In this document: one piece after another, positions 8,663-16,483 of the stretch
Numbering within the stretch: position 1 is the stretch's first letter
How the letters are laid out: every line of letters starts with the position of its first letter
Assembly: GCF_002261225.1 (NCBI RefSeq)
Contig: NZ_NEVM01000002.1
Span: forward strand, 1,426,001 to 1,490,000
Reading direction: 5' to 3'
Length of the DNA stretch: 64,000 bases
Origin: Bordetella genomosp. 10
GTDB taxonomy: Bacteria > Pseudomonadota > Gammaproteobacteria > Burkholderiales > Burkholderiaceae_B
Notes under the pieces: model-generated
The model's database searches: none
The model's input: only the letters and a program-made list of their open reading frames with translations
Told to the model about the DNA's origin: nothing
Made by a program: the position numbers and the translations under genes

Positions 8663-9697
8663 TCAGGCGGACAATACGCCGCGCCGCACCAACTCCGGAC
8701 GCAGGCGGCTGTAGACCTTGAATGCATTCTCGCTGAACATCAGGCGGCGGTTCTCCTCGGAGAGCCAACTGACCGCGTCGATGTAGCGCTTGGTGTCGTC
8801 GTAGTTGAAACCCGTGCGCGGGTTGATGCCCTTGACCGCGCCGACGATTTCGGACGCGAACAGCACGTTCTCCGGCGGGATGACTTCCAACAGCAATTCG
8901 ATGCCCGGCTGGTGATAGACGCAGGTGTCGAAATACACGTTGTTCAACAATTCCTCCACCGGCGGACGCTGCAGGTTCTGGGCCAGCCCTTGGTAACGGC
9001 CCCAGTGATAAGGCACGGCGCCGCCGCCATGCGGGATGACGAACTTCAGCGTGGGGAAATCCTTGAACAGGTCCGACTGCAGGAACTGCATGAAGGCCGT
9101 GGTGTCGCCGTTGATGTAGTGCGCGCCGGTGAAATGGAAATTCGGGTTGCAGGAGCAACTCACGTGCACCATGCCCGGCACGTCCAGCTCGACCATTTTC
9201 TCGAACAGCGGATACCAGTGCTTCTGCGTCAACGGGGGATCGGTCCAATAGCCGTCCGTGGGATCGGGATTGATGTTGCAGCCGACGAATCCCAATTCTT
9301 CCACGCAACGCACCAGTTCCGGGATGCATTCCGCGGGGCTCACGCCCGGCGATTGCGGCAACTGGCACACCCCCGCCAGATTGGACGGATACAGCTCCAC
9401 CGCGCGGTGGATCAGGTCGTTGCAAAGGCGGGTCCAGGTGGCGCTGACCTTGGCGTCGCCGATGTGGTGCGCCATCTGGCCGGCCTGCGGCGAGAACAGC
9501 GTCAGGTCGACGCCGCGCTCGCGCTGGATGCGGATCTGGTTGTTCTCCAGGCCCTCCCGGATTTCATCGTCGCTGAAACGGATGTTGGGATCGGGCATGG
9601 GGCTGGTGCGGTCGAGCACGGCGGCGATCTGGCTCTGCCGGAAATCGCGCAGGCGCTGGGGCGCCGTGGTGTAGTGGCCGTGGCAATCGATGATCAT
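8663..9697 (-). CDS. ligJ: Amidohydrolase-family 4-oxalomesaconate hydratase (LigJ-like)
   Basis: 344 residues of the ACMSD-type amidohydrolase branch. It begins MIIDCHGHYTTAP, where HxH is the first metal motif. Further features are HVSCSCN in mid-protein, IPHGGGAVPYHWGR with a metal or catalytic His, and LFASEIVG near the end. LigJ hydrates 4-oxalomesaconate to 4-carboxy-4-hydroxy-2-oxoadipate, the substrate of the adjacent LigK. ATG 9695-9697 is preceded by GGAG; an in-frame extension to 9754 adds a non-conserved lead. The 142-bp gap to ligK has no gene. Other ACMSD-like decarboxylases are the alternative, but the ligK partner favours LigJ. Confidence 0.82.
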   Translation of the reverse strand: MIIDCHGHYTTAPQRLRDFRQSQIAAVLDRTSPMPDPNIRFSDDEIREGLENNQIRIQRERGVDLTLFSPQAGQMAHHIGDAKVSATWTRLCNDLIHRAVELYPSNLAGVCQLPQSPGVSPAECIPELVRCVEELGFVGCNINPDPTDGYWTDPPLTQKHWYPLFEKMVELDVPGMVHVSCSCNPNFHFTGAHYINGDTTAFMQFLQSDLFKDFPTLKFVIPHGGGAVPYHWGRYQGLAQNLQRPPVEELLNNVYFDTCVYHQPGIELLLEVIPPENVLFASEIVGAVKGINPRTGFNYDDTKRYIDAVSWLSEENRRLMFSENAFKVYSRLRPELVRRGVLSA

Positions 9698-9766
9698 GGT
9701 GCTGCGCTCCTGCTGGGATTCTGCGTGAACTCTGTCGGCGGGCAGTCTAGGCACTCCGCCGCCGGC

Positions 9767-9793
9767 CTACAATAGCGTTCCGGCTGGTGGAAC
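9767..9793 (+). promoter_or_regulatory. -10-like TACAAT and IclR-type inverted repeat between ligJ and iclR
   Basis: TACAAT (9767-9772) is followed at once by a perfect 6-bp inverted repeat CGTTCC-N7-GGAACG (9775-9793). The site lies 77 bp upstream of ligJ and 118 bp upstream of iclR, between the divergent genes. IclR-type regulators bind such dyads; the assignment is positional inference. Confidence 0.5.
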
Positions 9794-9910
9794 GATCGCC
9801 GGGACAACGCGCCGGATTGCGTTGCCCGTGCAGCCATTCCGCCGCATCCTCGTCTTGCGCCTTCGTCCCGCATCTTCGTCTTTATACGCCTTCCGCGCAT
9901 CCCACATCGC

Positions 9911-10714
9911 ATGCCCGCCCGCATCCCCGCCAGGCCCGTCTCCGAAAACACCGCCGCCGCTTCGGCGTCCGGCGCGCCCGAACCCGTGACCGCCGTCGTC
10001 CGCGCCCTGGCCTTGCTGGACGCCTTCGGCATCGAGGACAGCCAGTTGAGCCTGGCCGAACTGGCGCGCCGCACCGCCCTGCCCAAGACCACCGCGTTCC
10101 GGCTGGCGCACACGCTGGCGCAGGCCGGCTACCTGGTGCAACTGGAGAACGCCGGCTGGCGCCTGGGGCCCGCCGCGGCCTGGCTTTCCGCGCGCTATCA
10201 CGTGGCTTTCGACCTGCACGACGTGCTGGAGCCGATCCTGGGCGATCTCGCCCGCAGCACCGGCGAAACGACGTCGTTCTTCGCCCACGACGGCAACCGG
10301 CGCGTGCGCCTGATCCGCGTGCGGGGCCATGACGATTTCGCCAGCAGTTCCCGGGTGGGGCAATCGCTGCCGCTGACCAAGGGTTCGGCCGGCAAGGTCA
10401 TCCTGGCCTTCGAAGGCCAGGCCGGCGCGGAATTCGAGCGCATCCGCCGCCAGGGCTACTGGTGCACGCTGGCGGAAATGCACCCCGGCGCGGCCAGCGT
10501 GGCGGCGCCGGTCTTCGGCGGCTCGTGGAAGGTCATCGGCGCGCTGTGCGTGGCCGGCCCGGCGGACCGCCTGGGCCTGGCCGAACTGGAAGCCTATGCC
10601 CCGGCCGTCATGCAGGCGGCGCGCAAGGCCTCGGCGGCATTGGCGATGAGCGGCGCGGGCAAGCGCGCCCCGTCCGCCAAGGGACATCCGCCGCCGCCGC
10701 GCGGCCGGCCATAG
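9911..10714 (+). CDS. IclR-family transcriptional regulator
   Basis: 267 residues. The N-terminal winged helix-turn-helix has ALALLDAFG and LSLAELARRTALPKTTAFRLAHTLAQAGYL (about 35-80), followed by the GAF-like IclR effector domain with GQSLPLTKGSAGKVILAF and a C-terminal VAGPADRLG segment. A 30-residue disordered Ala/Pro lead precedes the HTH and a Pro/Arg-rich tail follows it. Divergent from ligJ-ligK across an inverted repeat, so it is the likely pathway regulator sensing an aromatic-ring-cleavage intermediate. Confidence 0.92.
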   Translation: MPARIPARPVSENTAAASASGAPEPVTAVVRALALLDAFGIEDSQLSLAELARRTALPKTTAFRLAHTLAQAGYLVQLENAGWRLGPAAAWLSARYHVAFDLHDVLEPILGDLARSTGETTSFFAHDGNRRVRLIRVRGHDDFASSSRVGQSLPLTKGSAGKVILAFEGQAGAEFERIRRQGYWCTLAEMHPGAASVAAPVFGGSWKVIGALCVAGPADRLGLAELEAYAPAVMQAARKASAALAMSGAGKRAPSAKGHPPPPRGRP

Positions 10715-10742
10715 GAATCGGAGTCGCCGCGGTGGGCTGAAG

Positions 10743-11531
10743 CTAAAGCAAGCCGCGCGCGATGCCGCCATCGACGTTGATGCACTGTCCCATCACGTAG
10801 GACGCGCGCGGCGACAGGATGAACGCGGCCACGTCGCCGATTTCGCGCGGCTCCGCGAAGCGGCCGGCGAGGATTTCCTCGGCGAAATGATCGATGATTT
10901 CCTGCGGCGTCTTGCCCTGGACCCGCGCCAGGTCGCGCGCGCGATCGAGCCAGAGCGAGGTCAGGGTGCGTCCCGGGCAGATGGCGTTCACCCGGATGCC
11001 CGGCGCCAGTTCGCCCGCCAGCGTCTTGGTCAACGCCAGCAAGCCGGCCTTGTGCACGTTGGACACGACCTGGTTGGGATAAGGCATCTTGGCCGCCGCC
11101 GCGCCGAACAGCAGCACGCGCGCCCCTTCGGCGCGCCGCAACGCCGGCAGGAAGGCGCGCACCAGCCGCACGCCGCCCAGGATGTTGTACTCGTAGTTCT
11201 CCAGCCACGCGGCGTCGTCCAGTTCCTCGAACCGCGCGCGGCGGCTGCCCCCGGTCGCCACGACCAGGGCGTCCAGCGCCTGCCCCTCGGCGTCCCACCG
11301 CGCCCGCAAGGCCTCGACCGACGCGGCGTCCGTCACGTCGGCGGCGATGCCCCGCACCGGCGCGCCGGTTTCGCCGGCCAGCGCGGACGCGGCCGCCGCG
11401 ATACGCGCGTCGTCGCGCCCGACCAGGGTCACGTCCGCGCCTTCCAGCGCCAGCGCGCGCGCCGTCGCCAGTCCGATGCCGCTGCTGGCGCCGACCACCA
11501 GGATACGGTCGCCTCGTAATTGCAGATCCAT
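10743..11531 (-). CDS. SDR-family protein lacking the catalytic Ser and Tyr
   Basis: 262 residues with a clear Rossmann fold: VVGASSGIG (about 12-20), an Asp in the acidic adenine-binding position (AADVTD), NxxG-region VVATGGS and C-terminal NVDGGIARG. The segment aligned with the catalytic YxxxK reads SNVHK, so the Tyr is replaced by Ser while Lys remains; the strand that normally ends in Ser reads LLFGAAAAK. Either the protein uses an unusual mechanism or it is not an ordinary dehydrogenase. It is 7 bp downstream of a Bug receptor on the same strand, so the two are cotranscribed. Confidence 0.85.
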   Translation of the reverse strand: MDLQLRGDRILVVGASSGIGLATARALALEGADVTLVGRDDARIAAAASALAGETGAPVRGIAADVTDAASVEALRARWDAEGQALDALVVATGGSRRARFEELDDAAWLENYEYNILGGVRLVRAFLPALRRAEGARVLLFGAAAAKMPYPNQVVSNVHKAGLLALTKTLAGELAPGIRVNAICPGRTLTSLWLDRARDLARVQGKTPQEIIDHFAEEILAGRFAEPREIGDVAAFILSPRASYVMGQCINVDGGIARGLL

Positions 11532-11538
11532 GCCCGAC

Positions 11539-12540
11539 TCACTCCAGATGAATGTTGGCCTGCTCGATCACCTTGCTCCACTTGCCGGTATTGTCTCTCA
11601 CCAGCGCGGCCAGCGCGCGCGGGCCGCCCGCCACGGGCTCGAAGCCCAGGCCCAGCAGGCGCTCGCGCACCGCGGCATCCGCGACGGCCGCCGCGACGCT
11701 ATGCTGCAAGGCATCGACGATGGCCGCCGGCGTGCCCGGCGGCGCGAACAGCCCTTCCCAGTTCGTCACGTCGAAGCCCGGCAAGGCCGCTTCGGCGACG
11801 GTGGGTACGTCGGGCAAGGCCACCGAGCGGGCCGGCGTGGTCACGGCCAGCGCGACCAGCGCCTTGGCCTGGATCTGCGGCACCGCCGACGCCAGCGTCA
11901 CGAACAGGCCGTCGACATGGCCGCCGAGCAGGTCGGCGACGGCCGGGCCGCCGCCCTTGTACGGCACGTGCGTCCAGGAAACGTGGGCGCGCTGCTGGTA
12001 CAGGACGCCCGCCAGATGGCCCGCGCTGCCCGCGCCCGGCGACGCGATGTTCAACGGCCGCCCCTCGGCCGCGCGGCGGCGCGCAAGCTCGGTGAACTCG
12101 GCCAGCGTGCGGACTCCCAGGCCGGGATGCACCACCAGCACCTGGGCCGCCGTGCAGACCAGCGACACCGGCGCATACCCGCCGACCGGATCGTAATGCA
12201 CCTGCCGGTAGAGAAAGGGATTGATGGTGATGGCGTCCGACGCGAGCAGCAGCGTCAGGCCGTCGGGCGTGGCGCGCGTCGCGGTTTCGAAAGCCAGGTT
12301 GCCGTTGGCGCCGGGCTTGTTCTCGACCACGAAGGACTGCCCGAAGTCCTGTTCGAGGCGCCCTGCCAACAAACGCGCGAGCGTGTCCAGGCTGCCCCCC
12401 GCGGCCGTCGGCACCAGGATGCGGACGGTGGCCGAAGGATACTTGGCCGCGGGCGCGGACGCCGCGCCGGCCCAGGCCGGCAAGGCCGCCAGCGCGATGC
12501 CTTGCAGCAACCGGCGCCGTTGTCGATATACGGTATTCAT
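11539..12540 (-). CDS. Bug-family (TctC-like) solute-binding receptor
   Basis: 333 residues. Basic Tat-like start RQRRRLLQG, signal ending GAASA, mature start VRILVPTAAGGSLD, and the central THVPYKGGGPAVADLLGG hallmark. ATG 12538-12540 is the first gene after a 454-bp regulatory gap. Cotranscribed with the SDR at 10743, so the SDR probably works on, or senses, the imported acid. No membrane partner genes in the window. Confidence 0.93.
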   Translation of the reverse strand: MNTVYRQRRRLLQGIALAALPAWAGAASAPAAKYPSATVRILVPTAAGGSLDTLARLLAGRLEQDFGQSFVVENKPGANGNLAFETATRATPDGLTLLLASDAITINPFLYRQVHYDPVGGYAPVSLVCTAAQVLVVHPGLGVRTLAEFTELARRRAAEGRPLNIASPGAGSAGHLAGVLYQQRAHVSWTHVPYKGGGPAVADLLGGHVDGLFVTLASAVPQIQAKALVALAVTTPARSVALPDVPTVAEAALPGFDVTNWEGLFAPPGTPAAIVDALQHSVAAAVADAAVRERLLGLGFEPVAGGPRALAALVRDNTGKWSKVIEQANIHLE

Positions 12541-12587
12541 GCTGTGCTTACCCCATGATCAGGCCGCCAACGTCCGGCCGCGCGATG

Positions 12588-12667
12588 AAAAAAGGCCCCC
12601 ACGCCGCGCGGCTGCGCCGCTTGCTGCCCCCCGAGGGGGCGCTTTTCATCTTGGGAGCGGCCCGGCG
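12588..12667 (+). repeat. Dispersed intergenic repeat, family 2, copy 1
   Basis: An 80-bp element beginning with a run of A then GGCCCCCACGCCGCGCGGCT, continuing through a GCGCCGC turn and TTGCTGCCCCCCGAGG, and ending CCCGGCG. The same element is present in reverse orientation at 37893-37972 with few differences. It can fold on itself. Both copies are outside genes. Confidence 0.8.
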
Positions 12668-12724
12668 ATGAAAAAGGCCGATAGTCTGCGTCGCCGGCGC
12701 AGCAGTCGGAACGACGGATGAGGC

Positions 12725-12751
12725 CTTAGCTTATGGGTCTTAGCTTATGGG
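12725..12751. repeat. Tandem 13-bp repeat CTTAGCTTATGGG
   Basis: Two exact copies of CTTAGCTTATGGG at 12725-12737 and 12739-12751 (period 14). They lie about 185 bp from the leftward bug gene and 245 bp from the rightward gntR. Role unknown; it could be a regulator site or simple slippage. Confidence 0.6.
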
Positions 12752-12820
12752 CTTGAGCCTGTGCAATCGCCGAGCCGCGCCATCCCTGCGCCAGCACGCA
12801 AACACGTTCCGAAGCAACGC

Positions 12821-12966
12821 TGAGCAGCTCAGGCTTCTTGCTGAGCAGCTCACGCCTCCTTATCCCGAGACTGCATAAGCATAGGGGAAATGCGTAGTTC
12901 ACGCGGCGTCCGGACCTGCCTAGAATCGTTCCGTACTCGCCTCTCACGACATCTGTGAGCAGCTCA
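12821..12966. promoter_or_regulatory. Three copies of palindrome TGAGCAGCTCA upstream of gntR (operators)
   Basis: The 11-bp sequence TGAGC-A-GCTCA is perfectly symmetric and occurs exactly at 12821-12831, 12842-12852 and 12956-12966. The first two are 21 bp apart, two helical turns, so bound dimers would face the same side; the third ends 28 bp before the gntR start. Best explained as the binding site of the adjacent GntR regulator controlling the ABC island. Confidence 0.65.
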
Positions 12967-12994
12967 GCAGCACGTTCAACGTTGACCATGGACG

Positions 12995-13738
12995 ATGACT
13001 GACCTCCTCGAATCCCTTCCCGCTGACTCTCTTCCCGCTGCCGCCGCCAGCTTCGGCGACGACGCCTACCTGCGCATCCGGCGCGACGTCATATCGTGCC
13101 GGCTGGCGCCGGGCGCCTTCGTCACCGAGCCGGCGCTGATGGCCGCCTACGACATCCGCAAGACGAGTTGCCGCATCGCGCTGGTGCGACTGGCGCAGGA
13201 AGGCTTCGTGCGTTCGCGGCCGCGCAAGGGTTACCAGATCGCGCCCATCACGCTGCGCGACGTCGAGGAAGTCTTCACCCTGCGCGTCCAACTGGAGCCG
13301 CTGGCCGCGCGCCTGGCCGTGGGACGCGTGGACCTGGGCCTGCTGCGCGAACTGGAGGCCGCGTGCCGCGTGCAGCACCCGGTGCTCAAGCTGAACGACC
13401 AGATCGACGTCTTCATGGACGCCAACAAGGCGTTCCACCTGGCCATCGCCAAGGCCAGCGGCAACGCGCGCCTGCACAAGTCCCTCGCGTCGCTGCTCGA
13501 CGAAATGTCGCGCCTGGTGGCGCTGGGCTTCGGCGTGCAGCGGACCAAGCCGGAGATCAAGCACGATCACAACGCCCTGATCGACGCCTTCGCCGACGGC
13601 GACGGCAAGCGCGCCGAGCTCATCGCCCGGCGCCACATCGAAACCTTCCAGGCCATGACCCTGGAAAAACTCTACGCCAGCCTGGCGCAGACCGGCGCCG
13701 CCATTCCCGTGCCCACCCACCAGGAAGCCCGCCGATGA
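12995..13738 (+). CDS. GntR-family regulator, FCD domain, of the ABC island
   Basis: 247 residues. The winged helix spans about 20-85 (LRIRRDVISCRLAPGAFVTE, then YDIRKTSCRIALVRLAQEGFV). The FCD domain has its metal-ligand histidines in KAFHLAIAKASGN, KHDHNALIDAF and ARRHIETF. Its TGA overlaps the next gene's ATG (ATGA, 13735-13738), so it is translationally coupled to the ABC ATPase and is the evident local regulator. Three copies of a perfect palindrome lie upstream. Confidence 0.93.
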   Translation: MTDLLESLPADSLPAAAASFGDDAYLRIRRDVISCRLAPGAFVTEPALMAAYDIRKTSCRIALVRLAQEGFVRSRPRKGYQIAPITLRDVEEVFTLRVQLEPLAARLAVGRVDLGLLRELEAACRVQHPVLKLNDQIDVFMDANKAFHLAIAKASGNARLHKSLASLLDEMSRLVALGFGVQRTKPEIKHDHNALIDAFADGDGKRAELIARRHIETFQAMTLEKLYASLAQTGAAIPVPTHQEARR

Positions 13739-14580
13739 ACGCCATGCAGTCGAACGCCCACGCCGCCGCGCCGCCGGCGGCAATCGCCGGCCTCGGCGCC
13801 GATGCCGAAATCGACACCGCAATCGACGCCGACGGCGCCCGCGCCGATGCCGTGCGTGTGCGGCGCCTGAACAAGCGCTTCGGCGACCTGGAGGTCCTGC
13901 GCGATATCTCCTTCGCCGTCGGACGCGGCGAAATCGTCGCTCTGCTGGGCGCGTCCGGCTGCGGCAAGAGCACCTTGTTGAACATCATCTCCGGCCTGGA
14001 AAGCGCCGACGGCGGCGACCTGGAAATCCGCGGCCAGCCGGCCGCCCGCTTCCGCGACTGGCAGAAGCTGGGCTATCTCTTCCAGGAAGACCGCCTGCTG
14101 CCCTGGCGCACCCTGCGCGACAACGTGACGCTGGGCCTGGAGGCGCGGCGCGTTCCCAAGGCCGAACGCCGGCGCCGCGCCGCGGCCGTGCTGGAACTGG
14201 TGGGACTGGCCGCCTTCGCCCAGGCCTGGCCGCACCAGTTGTCCGGCGGCATGCGCAGCCGCGCGGCGCTGGCGCGCAGCCTGGTGACCGAACCCGACAT
14301 CCTGCTGATGGACGAACCCTTCTCCAAGCTGGATCCGCAGACCCGCGCGCAGATGCACGAAGAACTCTTGCGCATCCAGGCCATGAAGCACACCACCATC
14401 CTGTTCGTCACGCACGACGTCGAGGAAGCCGTGGTGCTGGCCGATCGCATCGTGCTGCTGGAGCCCCGTCCCGGCCGCGTGCGCGAAATCGCCGACGTCC
14501 CGCTGGCGCGGCCGCGCCTGGCGACGGACCGCGACGTCGCGGAGCAAACCCGCCTGCTGCGGCTGAAGGTCGTCCAATGA
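13735..14580 (+). CDS. ABC transporter ATPase, SsuB/TauB type
   Basis: 281 residues. Walker A GASGCGKST, Q-loop FQEDRLLPW, signature LSGGMRSRAALARS, Walker B LLMDEP and H-loop FVTHD are all intact, so it should hydrolyse ATP. About 45 Ala-rich residues precede the fold. ATG 13735 overlaps the gntR stop and its own TGA overlaps the permease ATG, so three genes are coupled. First importer of the island; partners are the permease at 14577 and binding protein at 15391. Confidence 0.95.
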   Translation: MNAMQSNAHAAAPPAAIAGLGADAEIDTAIDADGARADAVRVRRLNKRFGDLEVLRDISFAVGRGEIVALLGASGCGKSTLLNIISGLESADGGDLEIRGQPAARFRDWQKLGYLFQEDRLLPWRTLRDNVTLGLEARRVPKAERRRRAAAVLELVGLAAFAQAWPHQLSGGMRSRAALARSLVTEPDILLMDEPFSKLDPQTRAQMHEELLRIQAMKHTTILFVTHDVEEAVVLADRIVLLEPRPGRVREIADVPLARPRLATDRDVAEQTRLLRLKVVQ

Positions 14581-15341
14581 AGCCGGGCCTGAACCCCGCC
14601 ACCCTCGTCGCGCAGCGCGTCATGCTGGCGCTCGTCTTCGTGCTCGCCTGGTGGCTGGCCGCCCGCCACACGCCCGCCTTCATCCTGCCCGGCCCGGAAC
14701 GCGTGCTGCGCGCGCTCAGCGAGCTGTCGCGCACCGACTCCTTCCTGCACGACATCGGCATGACCATGTACCGCGTCGTCTGCGGCTTCGTCCTGGCCGC
14801 GCTGGTCGGCACGCCGCTGGGCCTGGCGCTGGGTTCGAGCCGGGCGCTGGCGCAGGTCTTCGAGCCGCTGCTGGCGGTGATGAACACCATCTCCTCGGCG
14901 ATCTGGGCGGTCTTCGCCATCATCTGGTTCGGCATCTCCAACGCCACCACCATCTTCGTGGTGTTCATGACGGCCATGCCGCTGATCCTGACCAATGTCT
15001 GGCAAGGCGCGCGCAACGTCGACAAGCTGCACGTGGACCTCGCCCGCAGCTTCCGCATGACGCGGACGCAGATCCTGCGCAAGATCTATCTGCCCACCAT
15101 CCTGCCTTATTTCTTCTCCGGCGCGCGGCTCGCTTTCGGGTTCGGCTGGCGCGTGTCGCTGGTGGCCGAGACCCTGGGTTCGTCCGACGGCATCGGCTAC
15201 CGCCTGCGCCAGGCGGCCGACCTGGTGCAGACCGACCAGGTGTTCGCCTGGACCCTGCTGCTCGTCGTGCTGATGCTGCTGCTGGAAAGCGGCGTCCTCA
15301 AGCCGCTGGAGCGCCGCCTGTTCCGCTGGAAACCGCTATAG
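14577..15341 (+). CDS. ABC transporter permease, SsuC/TauC type
   Basis: 254 residues with about six hydrophobic segments. The cytoplasmic EAA-like loop reads FRMTRTQILRKIYLPTILPYFFSG (about 160-183), the contact to the ATPase. ATGA overlap with the ATPase gene at 14577-14580. Membrane component of the first importer. Confidence 0.94.
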   Translation: MKPGLNPATLVAQRVMLALVFVLAWWLAARHTPAFILPGPERVLRALSELSRTDSFLHDIGMTMYRVVCGFVLAALVGTPLGLALGSSRALAQVFEPLLAVMNTISSAIWAVFAIIWFGISNATTIFVVFMTAMPLILTNVWQGARNVDKLHVDLARSFRMTRTQILRKIYLPTILPYFFSGARLAFGFGWRVSLVAETLGSSDGIGYRLRQAADLVQTDQVFAWTLLLVVLMLLLESGVLKPLERRLFRWKPL

Positions 15342-15390
15342 CCGGCGTTCCGCCGCCCTTCTCATCCACGCATCTTCCGGGAGTTCCGAT

Positions 15391-16377
15391 ATGAAATGGA
15401 CCAAGCACCTGCCCGCCGCCCTGCTGGCGCTCGCCCTCGGCGCCATGGGCCCGGCGCAAGCCGCCGACAAAGTACGCATCGGCTACTGGAGCAGCGGCGT
15501 CAGCCTGGGCTACGGCGCGGTGCTGGAGGCCACGGATTTCCTCAAGCAGCAGAACCTGGACGTCGAGTTCGTCAAGTTTCCCGACGTCAACGCGCCCCTG
15601 CGCGCGCTGGCGTCGAATTCCATCGACCTCGCCTTCGGCGCGCCGGCCGCGGGCGTCTTCAGCAGCGCGGCCGAAGGCGTGCCCATCAAGATCTTCGCCG
15701 CCACCCAGCCCGCCGACGTGCAGTTCGTGGTGCCCGAAGGCTCGCCCATCAAGTCGCTGGACCAGTTGCGCGGCAAGAAAGTCGGCATGTCGCCCGCGGG
15801 CAGTTCGGTGGCGGTGATCGCCGGCGCCGTGCTGGCCGGCAATCACGGCATCAAGGCCAACGATTTTTCGCTGGTGGGCGGCAACGAGTCGCGCCTGGCG
15901 CAATTCCTCGCGCAGAAGCAGGTCGACGCCGCCGCGCTGCGCTCGGTCACCGTGGCGCAACTGACCGACCTGAAGGTGACGCGCCTGGGCTCCTTCGCCG
16001 ACGAGTGGAAGACGCTGACCAAGTCGGACTCGGTGCCGTATATCGGCATCGGCGCGGTGCGCAGCGATTTCGTCGCCCAGCATCCCGATACCGTGGCCCA
16101 CGTCATCGCCGGCCTGCGCAACGCGCTCGCCTGGGGCGACAGCCATCGCGACGAGGTCGTGAATATCCTGCGCAAGTCGGCCAACCTGCCCGAGGCCGAC
16201 GCCCGCGTCTATGCCGGGCAATGGCGGGAAATGTACCGCGTGTCGTTCGAACCGGCCGACATCGACACGCTGAAACGCCAGCACCAGGTGTTCGCCGACA
16301 GTGGCCTGGTCAAGGGCCAGTTGCCCGCCGACATTTTCGTCACCGGTCCCTACCAGCAGGCCAAGACCTTGAAGTGA
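15391..16377 (+). CDS. ABC substrate-binding protein, SsuA/NMT1 type
   Basis: 328 residues with a Sec signal (basic KWTKH, hydrophobic LLALALGAMG, cleavage near AQA-AD at about 25). The mature part opens VRIGYWSSGVSLGYG, and IDLAFGAPAAGVFSSA and KKVGMSPAGSS are in the places typical of the sulfonate/nitrate/thiamine-precursor receptor superfamily. GGGAG precedes ATG 15391. Ligand cannot be read from sequence. Confidence 0.93.
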   Translation: MKWTKHLPAALLALALGAMGPAQAADKVRIGYWSSGVSLGYGAVLEATDFLKQQNLDVEFVKFPDVNAPLRALASNSIDLAFGAPAAGVFSSAAEGVPIKIFAATQPADVQFVVPEGSPIKSLDQLRGKKVGMSPAGSSVAVIAGAVLAGNHGIKANDFSLVGGNESRLAQFLAQKQVDAAALRSVTVAQLTDLKVTRLGSFADEWKTLTKSDSVPYIGIGAVRSDFVAQHPDTVAHVIAGLRNALAWGDSHRDEVVNILRKSANLPEADARVYAGQWREMYRVSFEPADIDTLKRQHQVFADSGLVKGQLPADIFVTGPYQQAKTLK

Positions 16378-16483
16378 ACCCGGCCGGCGCGACGCCCTGC
16401 CCCACGGCCCGCCCCGCCGTGGGACCGGCTTTTGCAACGGCGGATACGCCCCATACCAAACCCTAGGAAGCGAGGAACAAACA

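Larger units (their letters stand above)
12541..12994. other. 454-bp intergenic region: repeat element, tandem repeat and three palindromes
   Basis: No convincing gene. Left to right it holds a dispersed 80-bp GC dyad (12588-12667), a tandem 13-bp repeat (12725-12751), and three identical palindromes (12821-12966) ahead of the gntR at 12995. It separates the leftward bug-SDR operon from the rightward ABC island, so it must contain promoters for both. Confidence 0.8.
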
